From Sweltsa coloradensis (taxonomy: Eukaryota > Arthropoda > Insecta > Plecoptera > Chloroperlidae): a stretch of DNA of 64,000 bases. The notes under the pieces were generated by a model, which made no database searches, was not told where the DNA came from, and saw nothing but the letters and a program-made list of their open reading frames with translations. Below are positions 11,079-20,751 of the stretch, in pieces. Location of the stretch: the NCBI GenBank assembly GCA_024449915.1, contig JAMZAV010000029.1, positions 186,001-250,000 on the forward strand. Reading direction: 5' to 3'. Position 1 is the stretch's first letter; each line of letters opens with the position of its first letter. A program made the translations under genes and the position numbers.

Positions 11079-11967
11079 TTGTAAGGAAGGTAGGAAGATT
11101 TGGAATATTTGGTGCAAATACAGAGGATTATTGTTTATAGTTGCACGGTTATGAAACCGATGTAAACAGTAATGTTTGGTGTGACCTCGATAGTTGTGCT
11201 GAGCTTGGAGTTATGGAAACGAAAGTTAAAACATGTTGTTTATCCAAGAACGCTGAGTTGTACAACAACGTTACGTTACTGAATAATTAGGACATAAACA
11301 CCACTGGGACAAGTATTTAAGGATGGGTCAGAGAGGGATTGAGGGAGACTGGGGATTGTACAAGAAAGAAGAAGTTGCGCAGAGCTAGAAAGCGGAAGAA
11401 CTATAGAGGCTCCCGCCTCGGCGGGAGTCCAGGACTTGGGACCTACACCTTGGACATCGGGAGAGAAGAGACACCTAAAGAACCGTAAAGGACTGGACAG
11501 TGTTGCCACCAACAAGCTTGTGGTAAAATCGGGTAAGCAGGCAACATAAGTGAACGCTTGTCATTATTTGTTAGTCATTAACTTGGGAGTCCAGGGTTCG
11601 AGACCACGCTAGTCAGACACACAGTCTTATTCAGACTTCAGTATTCTATGTGTAATAAACAAGGCATTCTCTTCATGTTTGAAACACGTCTTTTAACTGT
11701 GTAAAACCATGTTCATCTTTCATCCTGAATTCCTCAAAACACAGTACGGTCTTGGTCAGCAATCTCTGAGTCAGGGAAAGGGTAGAACCTTGCTACGCCC
11801 CATGTACTAGTTCTAGTGGTGAAGCCCTTTGGAAAACCCTGACTTAGCACAACTATCGAGGCCACACCAAACATTACTGTTTACATCGGCTTCATAACCG
11901 TGCAACTATAAACAATAATCCTCTGTATTTGCACCAAATATTCCAAATCTTCCTACCTTCCTTACAA
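11079..11967. mobile_element. 889-bp element with 126-bp terminal inverted repeats
   Basis: The left arm (11079-11204) starts TTGTAAGGAAGGTAGGAAGA. The right arm (11842-11967) is its reverse complement with only a few mismatches and ends TCTTCCTACCTTCCTTACAA. Both arms are bordered by TA, which fits a TA target as in Tc1/mariner-like elements; with AT-rich flanks this is suggestive only. The centre has no transposase frame. It holds a GC-rich hairpin (GGCTCCCGCCTCGGCGGGAG, 11406-11425) and a B-box-like GGGTTCGAGACC at 11592-11603. Long arms and a non-coding core suggest a foldback-type non-autonomous DNA transposon. Confidence 0.75.
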
Positions 11968-12685
11968 TATAGGTCTAGTAATTAAAATGTAATACGTCAT
12001 TATGTGTATATGTATTTTGGCGATGATTGATGAGAGTGTGGTACTTTGTTGTTATTACATGTATGTGTGTTAATTAGTAATTTGTTTTCGAAATATATGA
12101 GCTGATGGATTATAATCAATACCAAAAACAATTTTAATGCAGGATCTAGCTTTCCACGCTTTGGACCATTGAGGAAGGTTTATGGGTTTCATTAAATTTG
12201 GAATTTTATCATATACTTCCTTCAGTCAGTTAACCAGAGTAGTTAGACAATGATTTATGAACACCTAACTTCATAATTATGTAGATATTACTAATTAATA
12301 ATAATTATTAACCAGCATACTAGTTGATTCGCGAGGAAAAATCCTTCATACGTTGTTAAGCGTGTTAATTCAAATCTTTACAATCAACAGGATTTTAATT
12401 GTACCTTTGCAATTGATATTTTATTTTGCTCGCGGTTAAAAGAATTATTTGTGATGTTTAATTATAACTTTGAATCGTTACAAATATATTTGTGATGTCA
12501 ATCAGTATTGTAAAGTAATCTATAAAAAAAACTCTTGTTCCATTAGGCTAATATTCAAGTTATTTATTAACTTAAAATAACTTTGAACGTATACCCAGTA
12601 TATGACTCTTTCAATCGGATCGATAATGCCACGATCCTTGATTACGTATAGCTCTCCAATACGTCCTTATAATATAACGGGAATA
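11968..12685. other. No gene seen
   Basis: AT-rich spacer without recognisable features. Confidence 0.4.
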
Positions 12686-12702
12686 ACCCGGCACCTCCAC
12701 CA
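12686..12702 (+). other. tRNA-Ala 3'-end-like motif ACCCGGCACCTCCACCA
   Basis: This 17-mer equals the 3' end of a eukaryotic tRNA-Ala (CCCGGCACCTCCA) plus a CCA tail. It recurs at 32474-32490 and 43332-43348, and with two changes at 32530-32546. The flanks here are not a complete tRNA. On the opposite strand it reads as a potential tRNA-Ala primer-binding site starting TGG. See findings. Confidence 0.45.
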
Positions 12703-15700
12703 TACCGCATATGTTTGTAAGCAGACTGCCTTCGAAAACATTTCGTTCTATACGAACTGTTGGTATGGTAAAGGATATTGTAATTAACCGAAACTAAAGA
12801 TGTATTAATGTATACATGTGTAAATGTGTGTGCTATAATTGTTTAATTACTAATTTGGTGATTCAAGTATTTTAATTAAACATCGTTTGGTATCTTGTAT
12901 TTAATTAGGAAGTAGTACTTTTAACTCACTTTTAAAGTTGATGCAAATCAAAAATATCTACTTCAATTATAAATCTAAATGTAATGTGATAAATCTAAGT
13001 TATAAATTAAAATGTTAATTAACATGATGAACAGGATTTCATTACTGGATGCAAAATTATGATACGGTTTCAAAAATGGTGATTTCGTTTAATCGGAGTA
13101 ATGATATCATGTCACGGTAAAGATGAGTTATCCTAAATAACAATGTTTATGAAGAAAAATAACCCATAAGTGAAAGAGTTTGTTACAATATTCATCAAAC
13201 CACATAATGTTGTTCTAGAAAATATGTGTCCTCACAAAATTATAGATTTTTATAACATGTTTTGTGTGGCATGTAAAGATTTTCGAAGGTGAATTTCGTG
13301 CTTTTCCTACGTATTTCATAGCGTTGTTTTGTTCAGTTGCAAAAACTTATAAAACTGGACACGAAGAAATCATTTTCAGCAATCTACACCACTATAACTT
13401 ACAAAAATACTTAGAAAGTGGCAGAAAACCAATGCTTGTTCCTTCGGCTAGACAGCATTCGAGATTTCTCAGACTGACCTCACACAAATGGTTTTGACCC
13501 TTGACCATGACGTACGTTTCTTGATAAATAAAAACCATTTATTTCTCATGTCTTGGGTAAGCATTTGTCAAAGAAACTGAGAAATCAAAAGCACACAACA
13601 TATCTTGAAATATAACTTATTTATTTATACATAAATTATTTATTTATTTACCAATGAGGCACTTTTATATATATGCATGTGTTTAATCTACATATCTTGT
13701 GCATAAAATATATAAATTAATTTTATAAAAAGTAAAACCACATCTTTTAAATAAAAATAAATAATAATTATATTATAAAAATTATTTAGTTTTAACAATT
13801 TCAGAATATTGTTTCTAGTTCTACAGTTTTAATAATTTGAACACTAGCAAGCTTTAGTTGCGTAGATAGTTTATTTTTAAAATATGAACTTAGTTGTTAG
13901 ATCGAAGCATGAATCTAGCTACTGAACTTATTTATAAATACTAGCAGTGCTGTATAGTGTTGTATTAGTGGCGAATTGTAATAAATATTTGAAACAACGC
14001 ATGCCAGCCAAGGTTATAATTCAAATTAATATTTCTCGATTTTGTTATTCGGTAAACACTCCCGAAAGTAAAATTGAAAATAAATACTACAATTCATACA
14101 ATTCAGAAAGGTAACTAAAAATAAACAAAATTATATTATCCTTTAATTAATTCGAACTTTACATTTGTGCTGTAATCAATGCTTTTCACGAATTATAATT
14201 GTTTGGTAACGTTAAATGTCGTCAATTATATATAATCATTGAGTAAAATTGGATTTGGTTTCAAGTTTGTGTGGGTGTTAATTACAAAACACAATTGTCA
14301 CAATAGTGGTATACGCAATATAATAAACTTTCCTAAATATATCACATGAGGCAGAGGGTGATGATTTAATTAATTTTATTTGTAAACTGGATCATCAAAT
14401 AAACAATAATATTGTCATATCGTTGTTCAATTTATTTGGCTCTAGGTGTTAAATTGTTGGTTTCACTGTATGTACAACAGTTAGAGTAATTGTTATTTTT
14501 ATTTTGAGCCCGCAGGGGATTTTAAGACTGATCATTCAATAATGGCAAACGTTTTCACGTGTATTTATTTATAGACGTATTTATATATTAAGGAGGTCAA
14601 CTAAATAAACTAAAAGTATTAATGTCCCCACAGTAACAATAATATATTAACAATAAATACTAAGACATTTTTTGTTGTAACTGCTGTTGCAGAAATGATG
14701 CAGTTTATTATAAATATGATGTCGAATTAATTAAAATGAATCGTCCATAAATTAAAAAAAAAACGAAAGATGAATACAAAATAAAATAAAAATATAAGAG
14801 ACGAAAAGAGAAAAAAATGATTTACTTAGACGATCCCACTCAAACGAATATGAGGTTTGCCAAAAATTAGGAACAGTAAATCGGGAAATAATAATACTTT
14901 CGTGGACGAAAACACTATAGGCCTAGTATTAAACTCACGTTGAAATACTGGGTTCTTGGTTAACCTTATTTAGTTTGTCTTGCAAAATGCAGTTTTATCA
15001 TAAAGTGCAACGAGGGATTTTTAATTCTTAATATTCTCGTAGAGATGACGTTGAACGCAGATACCGGCAGGGCTGTAAAAGTGAATGAGCCCATCTTAAT
15101 TCAAAACTTTGTTCCTTTTTTTGCACCGTTTTAAGTCTATCTCAAAGTCATAGCCGTCTCAAAAGCGTTCAGAATATAAACGCCCTCTTTGAAAATTCAA
15201 AAAACGAAACTTTTTCAAATGAGATATTAAAGTTTTTTTTTCTTTAAAAATGGATGTAGGCAACATATTCTTGGCGGAAGTTTGAGCTTGTAAGAGTTTA
15301 ATTGGTGTGTGATACCCGAGTGGGGAAGTTCTCCGTATAGCCGCTAATTCTTATCTGGATTGCCTCGAGTGTTCCGAAGTGAATCCTGAAGCAGGGGAAC
15401 GATTCCGAGAGAATTGTGAATTCACCACCACGACCGAAGAACCAAAAGTAATAACATCTTTTCTGGTGGACTTGGCAAGTTTTGAAATAATCCCCGCACC
15501 GCAAGGAATGTCACAAGAATAATGTGTCTAGTCTGGGGAATGCAATTATTAGTGAACATTGTTCTAAGGGGTGAAATATATAATAACATAAAAATAACTT
15601 CCATATTATTTAATTAAGTTGTCTTAAAAATAAAAATACTAAAGTCGCTTGGTAAAAATTAGTTTTGTCACATTATTGTTATTAATCACTTCTTGATTGG

Positions 15701-16207
15701 TGGACAATTAACTACTTTTGTTCACTGCAGTTTTGTTATTTAACCGACAGTTTTCCATTTACATCACTTAATTGGTCTTGAAATAAAAATTTTAATTTAA
15801 TTTTAAATTCCCACGTCAATAAGTAACTCTTCCTTATAAATAGAAAGAAAATTAAAATTACTTTGTGAAGATTGAAATTAATTCAAAATGTTTCATGTTC
15901 AGCAGACCGACGCGCAGCGAAAGCAAACTTGTGTAGCAATAATTAAAATTAAACAGAAACCGAAAAAAATTGTATTGTAATTAAAATGATGTTCTATTCT
16001 TTATTATCAGTTTCTGTAACTGAAAGGATAAACGTTAAATATATAAATAATTTAAAAAAACATATAAATAAGCATTTTTCTCGATTTTCGATTTTCAAAA
16101 TTCTGTTGATGACCCAGACAAACGTAAATACATCGATATTATAAATGAGCAGTCTCTTAATTCGATTATAAAAAATTGTAATAAATTTACGCAGTAAGTT
16201 AAAAACA
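12703..16207. other. No gene seen; 3.5 kb AT-rich spacer
   Basis: Very AT-rich. The frame at 13264-13497 (77 codons) and those at 15298-15604 and 15994-16260 have no recognisable domains. At about 16010-16045 a short GTAACTGAAAGGATAAACG stretch resembles the LINE 3' tail and may be a decayed copy. A T run at 15232-15245 and a slightly GC-richer patch at 15290-15430 are the only compositional changes. Confidence 0.4.
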
Positions 16208-16225
16208 TATAAAGCAATTATAAAG
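16208..16225 (+). promoter_or_regulatory. Possible TATA boxes for the smORF
   Basis: Two TATAAAG strings (16208-16214 and 16219-16225) lie 124-141 bases before the ATG of the smORF, at a distance that allows a TATA-driven start near 16245-16255 and a short leader. In AT-rich DNA such strings occur often by chance, so this is weak support. Confidence 0.25.
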
Positions 16226-16348
16226 AAGGCCGGGAAATAGTTTTCCATCGTTGGTGCCACTGTTTACATGTGTCAAAATAAATCATGTTTTCCCTGTCAA
16301 CAAACAACAGCCATCCATCGCACAAATTCTTTAACAAATCAGTCTCGT

Positions 16349-16525
16349 ATGGAGCTAACTTGGGAGCACATCACTTACATCGTGGGAATAATCATCATTG
16401 CTCTGGCTTACCTCTTCGAGTACACCATGATGCACTACTATGTTTGCCAGGAAACCGTAGAGAGCGAAGAGAGGAGACGACGCAAGAACCGCGAGGACGG
16501 TGTCTGCGAGTTTTTACTCGCATAA
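16349..16525 (+). CDS. 58-residue single-pass membrane smORF (or isolated exon)
   Basis: I do not recognise this protein. The frame from ATG 16349 to TAA 16525 is the only one in the window with clear coding character. Codons ending in C or G dominate (CTC TTC GAG TAC ACC ATG ATG CAC TAC) although flanking DNA is AT-rich. Residues 8-23 (ITYIVGIIIIALAYLF) form one hydrophobic membrane segment. It is followed by aromatic and Cys residues and then a highly charged tail with EERRRRKNRE at about 40-49. By the positive-inside rule the C-terminus would face the cytoplasm. The start at 16349 has G at +4; the frame is open upstream to 16268, but that leader is low-complexity and AT-rich. A short hairpin (GCGAG...CTCGC) overlaps the stop. 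It could be a free-standing micropeptide gene, the 5' exon of a larger membrane-protein gene with its donor inside 16490-16520, or a retrocopy. TATA-like strings lie upstream and an AATAAA lies 275 bases downstream. Confidence 0.5.
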   Translation: MELTWEHITYIVGIIIIALAYLFEYTMMHYYVCQETVESEERRRRKNREDGVCEFLLA

Positions 16526-16569
16526 TCTCCTTCATTGATCCTGGAACAAATTATAGCAGTTCGTAAGCA

Positions 16570-16799
16570 ATGAGCCCGTTATTACTAGGATATTTCAGGA
16601 CATTCCTTGTGTTTGGAATTACGTGCTGTATTGTCATAATGATTAGATTTTTCTACGTAGCAATAATATACCTATCTAGACCATATGTAATTTCACACTT
16701 CATACGAATGTTGTACATCCGAATGTTGTACATCCTGTTGCATATACTCCTGCTTCTTGAGACATTGGATGATCACTTTTTGACAAATTGTAAAAACAT
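16570..16799. other. Candidate 3' UTR or spacer
   Basis: Between the smORF stop and the AATAAA there is a second 81-codon frame (16570-16815) with hydrophobic but AT-rich codons; its composition matches non-coding DNA. A 15-base tandem repeat (CGAATGTTGTACATC) occurs at about 16706-16735. Confidence 0.3.
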
Positions 16800-16805
16800 A
16801 ATAAA
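16800..16805 (+). terminator. AATAAA polyadenylation signal candidate
   Basis: Canonical hexamer 275 bases after the smORF stop and 53 bases before Helitron-like copy A. It is plausible as the 3' end of a short transcript but weak evidence in AT-rich DNA. Confidence 0.25.
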
Positions 16806-16857
16806 CATTCTGTAAACTTGACTTGACCACATTTGTCAGGTAGGCTATTATCATTTA

Positions 16858-17466
16858 CTAGGAAAACGCTTAAGTCCCGCCGCGTTGTGGATGAGCGTAA
16901 TTGGTGCATTGAGCTGCCATGTGTTATGCGAATGTTCTGTTGTTCTGTGGCAAAATCATTACTAGTTGAAATTTTTTTTAAATTAAATTAAATTAAATTA
17001 AAAATTAACTTATTTTTTTAATTTTTTTTAATTAATCGTAATTGTTAAAAAAATCGTAAAATTGCGATTTTTATAAGAAATAATTTCTCGATTGCGCTCA
17101 AATTTTACACTAATATATTAATTCATAAAATAAAGGTTCTTCGAAAAAATCATTACAATCGGATAAAGCATGTAGGTGTTATAAGTCAAAGAAAGTTTAT
17201 AAAAATTGAAAAAAATCGTAAAATTGCGATCTTCATGAGAAAAAATTTTCCGATTGCGCTCAAAAACGTGGCAGTTCTAAGTTCAGAGATTTCGAAGGCC
17301 TCCATAAAATTTCATCGCAATCGGAGTATCGGTTTAGCCGGAATCGTGTGGACAAACAGACAAAAATACAAAAAAAAAAAAAAAGAAAGAAAAAAAAAAA
17401 CATTCCGGATTTTTTTCTCCAGTGTAGTGAAATGGAATCTTCGCTTCGCTCGCTACGCTCATCCAA
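16858..17466 (-). mobile_element. Helitron-like element, copy A
   Basis: On the minus strand it begins TTGGATGAGCGTAGCGAGCG (right edge 17466) and ends in CCTAG (left edge 16858). The AACGC/GCGTT hairpin lies next to CTAG, and an inverted copy of the start (one T short) follows it. Flanks are A (5') and T (3') with no duplication. The interior holds one unit of the family's ~170-base tandem repeat (segments AAATCGTAAAATTGCGAT and GGATAAAGCATGTAGGTG), the conserved block AACGTGGCAGTTCTAAGTTC at about 17263-17282, and an A-rich tract. No protein is encoded. Confidence 0.75.
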
Positions 17467-17721
17467 TAAACAAACAAACAAAAAAAATGGAATAATATGC
17501 CAAAATGACAAAAAAGGAATAAATAAATATAAAATTCTTATTAACGAATCGAAAAAGTTAAATGATATGCACACATAACTTAGAATTTTATCACGATTGG
17601 ATGTTTGGTAGGATACGATCGAATCCAAATAAACCATAATCCAAATTCACCCTGAATTAATTTGTTTACTTTACCACAATGTTTTTATAACGAACACTCT
17701 ATACCTCCATTTCTTATATAA

Positions 17722-18408
17722 CTAGGAAAACGCTTAAGTCCCGCCGCGTTGTTGGATGAGCGTAAGTGGTGCATTGAGCTGCCATGTGTTATGCGAATTT
17801 TCTGTTGTTCTGTGTAAAAATCATTACTAAGTTGAATTTTTTTTAAATTAAATTAAATTAAATTAAATTAAATTAAAAATTAACTTTAATTTTTTAATTT
17901 ATTAATCGTAATTGTTAAAAAAAATCGTAAAATTGCGATTTTTATTAGAAATAATTTCTCGATTGCGCTCAAATTTAACACTTATATATAAATTCATAAA
18001 ATTAAGGTTCTGCGAAAAAATCATTACAATCGGATAAAGCATGTAGGTGTTATAAGTCAAAGAATTGTTTAAAAAAAGAAAAAACCCGTAAAATTTCGAT
18101 TTTTATGATAAATATTTTTTTCAATTGCGCTCAAATTTCACAAGAATATCTAAATTCATAAAATAAAGGTTCTGTGCAAAAATCATTAAAATCGGATAAA
18201 GCATGTAGGTGTTATAAGTCAAAGAATTTTTTAAAAAATCGAAAAAAATCGTAAAATTGCGATTTTCATGAGAAATAATTTTCCGATTGCGCTCAAAAAC
18301 GTGGCAGTTCTAAGTTCAGAGATTTCGAAGGCCTCCATAAAATTTCATCTCAATCAGAGTATCGGTTTAGCCGGAATCGTGCGGACAAACAGACAAAAAT
18401 ACAAAAAA

Positions 18409-18440
<32 letters not shown>

Positions 18441-18517
18441 AACATTCCGGATTTTTTTCTCCAGTGTAGTAGAATGGAATCTTCGCTTCGCTCGCTACGC
18501 TCGCTACGCTCATCCAA
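17722..18517 (-). mobile_element. Helitron-like element, copy B
   Basis: Same ends and hairpin as copy A (CTAG at 17722-17725; TTGGATGAGCG start at 18517 on the minus strand) with A and T flanks. It is longer than A because it carries more units of the internal ~170-base repeat: the GGATAAAGCATGTAGGTG segment occurs at about 18030 and 18192. A long A tract with interspersed G lies at 18402-18443. The terminus has an extra CGCTACGCT repeat. No coding capacity. Confidence 0.75.
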
Positions 18518-18782
18518 TAAATGGCCGTGTTGCTGAAAATGTTAATCGTAAAAATATAATATGCTAATATAGCCAAATATAATTTCTTGTGATGTGTCCG
18601 ATACACGATTTCGAGGACTTCTTCTATATTAGGGTCCATCTTTCCTTTGTAATTTTTCTATGCAAAATCAGCTAAAACCTTCACTGGTTTTAAACGTTCA
18701 AAGTGTTGCCTGTACAGATTTTTGTTTAAAAAATTGGAGGCTCCGCAACTGAACCCTAACAATGTCCTTTTTAGTTGATTTT
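18518..18782. other. Spacer between Helitron-like copies
   Basis: Under 300 bases, AT-rich, no feature recognised. Confidence 0.4.
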
Positions 18783-19261
18783 TTGATGAGTGAAGCGAAG
18801 ACTTCAATTTCACCAACACTGAGAAAAATAGCTCAAGTGATTTTTTTGTTTTTGTTTTTTTGTTTGCTTGCTTGTTTGCTCTCTTCTAGGCAAACGGCAT
18901 ATTATGAGATTTGTATGAAAATTGAAGGGGACCTTCGAAAGCTATGAACTAAGATCTGTTAAGTTTTTGAATACAACCGAAAAAATATTTCACATGAATA
19001 TCGTAGCCTACTTTTCCGATTTTTCCGATTTTGAATGCCATAATTCAGTGATATTTAAGGCCCAAAACCGAGCTAACAGCTACTCCGATCTCGATGAATC
19101 TTTATGGAAACGTTTGCAATCACTAAACTTATATAGGTCATGATTAAAGGGACAATCGAAGAAATATTTTTCATTCAAATCGTACTTTTAGGGCAACGAT
19201 AATCAACCATAAAAGCTCATCCATCAACGCGACTGGAAAAAGCGTTAGCAAAGTGGCCTAG
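18783..19261 (+). mobile_element. Helitron-like element, diverged copy E
   Basis: Read forward, it starts near TTTGATGAGTGAAGCGAAG and ends GTGGCCTAG at 19261. Just before the end is an AACGC/GCGTT hairpin with loop GACTGGAAAAA, preceded by the inverted start CTCATCCATC. The interior matches copy D in reverse (GGGGACCTTCGAAAGC, GGCAAACGGCATAT). It is more diverged than A-C and has lost the long A tract, keeping a T-rich one at 18839-18862. Confidence 0.6.
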
Positions 19262-19939
19262 TGTATAACAATAATTATGCATCAAATTTTGAACGCCCAA
19301 ACAAAGCGGTTCCCCGAGACCTGCACCATGCATGATCTTTTCGAAGAACCATCATTGTCAATAGGCCTAATTGATTTTTTTCAAAATAATTGACACAAAT
19401 GGAAATAAATCTTCTGTTCTTGAACAACTGCTATCACCTCGGAAATGCGTATATTATATTCCAGCCAGAAGCGAAACAAACTGACTAGGCTAATGAACGA
19501 AGCGGCTACAGGCATTGCGTCCTACTCCAAAGGACGATAGGATAATTTTAATTTGTTTTTCTCTTTCACTTTTTTGCAGTTAAAAACATGTTATTTCTAC
19601 GTGTTGGTTGAAGTAAATCCTTTGTTACTGCATATTTTTATTAGTTAGGGGGCATTTTCACTGAAAGAGGTGGTCGTATTTTGTTTGTTCTTGTGTGATG
19701 TTAAATCCTCTGGTGTAACGAACGCTTCAGGGGGCTATTTTTTATAATTTTACTAATCTAAAACGTCAACTTTATTCATCAAAGCTGGTGTGATTATAAC
19801 ACGTATAAACTGAATAGGTCTACACGCGGGCCTTGTTTGTACAGGGGTATTAATCAATAGCGAAACCAGGCCCTCCTTGTTAAACATTATTGAAGATTGA
19901 TTGGATATTGCTTAACGTATCATATAAATGCACTTTGGC
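19262..19939. other. No gene seen; repeat fragment at 19487-19545
   Basis: Mostly AT-rich. At about 19487-19545 the sequence GAAGCGGCTACAGGCATTGCGTCCTACTCC-AAAGGACG is a diverged copy of the GTCCTATCCGAAAGGACG hairpin block of the repeat at 19940-20312. Confidence 0.4.
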
Positions 19940-20312
19940 TATCGAGACGATGAGTGGTGATAGATTAGGATGAAGTATGAACAGAAGGGAGGAGGAGAAA
20001 CCCGGTACCGGCACGTAGCCTACTCCTTTCGAAAAGCACCAAGGGGACCAACGGCTTTACGTCCTATCCGAAAGGACGGTGTAACCTTGACAGTCATATA
20101 GGTTCCTCCACTAACCCGGACTGCCGAGCAGACTTCGAGGAGCGAAGCCGTTACACTAGCTCTCGAACCCTCCATCTGTTCTAACCAGCGGTATACGTGA
20201 GTTTCAGGGCAAAGCGGTCACCCACTCTACCCCTAAACACGCCCGAAGGCTGTACTTCGGTGTTCGAGTGGGAACCGGTTAAACGACCTCGGCTAAACCG
20301 CTGCATGGCTTA
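19940..20312 (-). repeat. GC-rich interspersed repeat with GGACG hairpin
   Basis: About 370 bases, markedly GC-richer than the flanks. On the minus strand it contains AGCGGTTTAGCCGAGGTCG, GGTTCCCACTCGAACACC and the hairpin CGTCCTTTCGGATAGGACGT followed by AAAGCCGTTGGTCCCC. Parts recur at 48317-49085, where a TTAA element interrupts it, and at 19487-19545. Its left border (GACGATGAGTGGTGATAGAT) also matches the body of SINE3. I recall similar AAGCCGTTGGTCCC strings as dispersed repeats in insect genomes, but cannot assign a class. Confidence 0.5.
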
Positions 20313-20751
20313 CCACATTATTGAAGATTTTTTCATTTAAATTCACAAACAAACTTATGAACGCGACCATTAGGTAACTCGAGGGCCCCAATAATTCACA
20401 GCTTGGACAAAGTTTCAAAAATATGTTATCAAGACAATTATTCTAAATAATGTTTTACAGAGCTTGGATATACTGAGAATTTGAATGCCACAGATTGGCT
20501 GTTGAAACAATCATAGGCCTAGGCTAATAAATACGGTATTATATATAAAAATTAAAAAAGATTTAGGCCTAACAAAGTGGTTGAACGTGGTTCAATCTGT
20601 CATTCGTGATATTTGTATTATTATTTGACATTATTAATTGGTGTTATTAGTGCACAGCCAATTATTGAGGGCAACACATTTATTGCTTAACTGAAATCAT
20701 TTCCAAACTTTCATATTCGTTTGAGTGGGATCGTCTAATAAATCAGTTTCT
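20313..20751. other. No gene seen
   Basis: AT-rich with several short TAGGCCTA-type strings; nothing else recognised. Confidence 0.4.

Noticed and set aside
17260..17637. 125-codon minus frame with long Phe runs
   Set aside because: It reads the A/T-rich tract and terminus of Helitron-like copy A; a matching frame occurs in other copies for the same reason.
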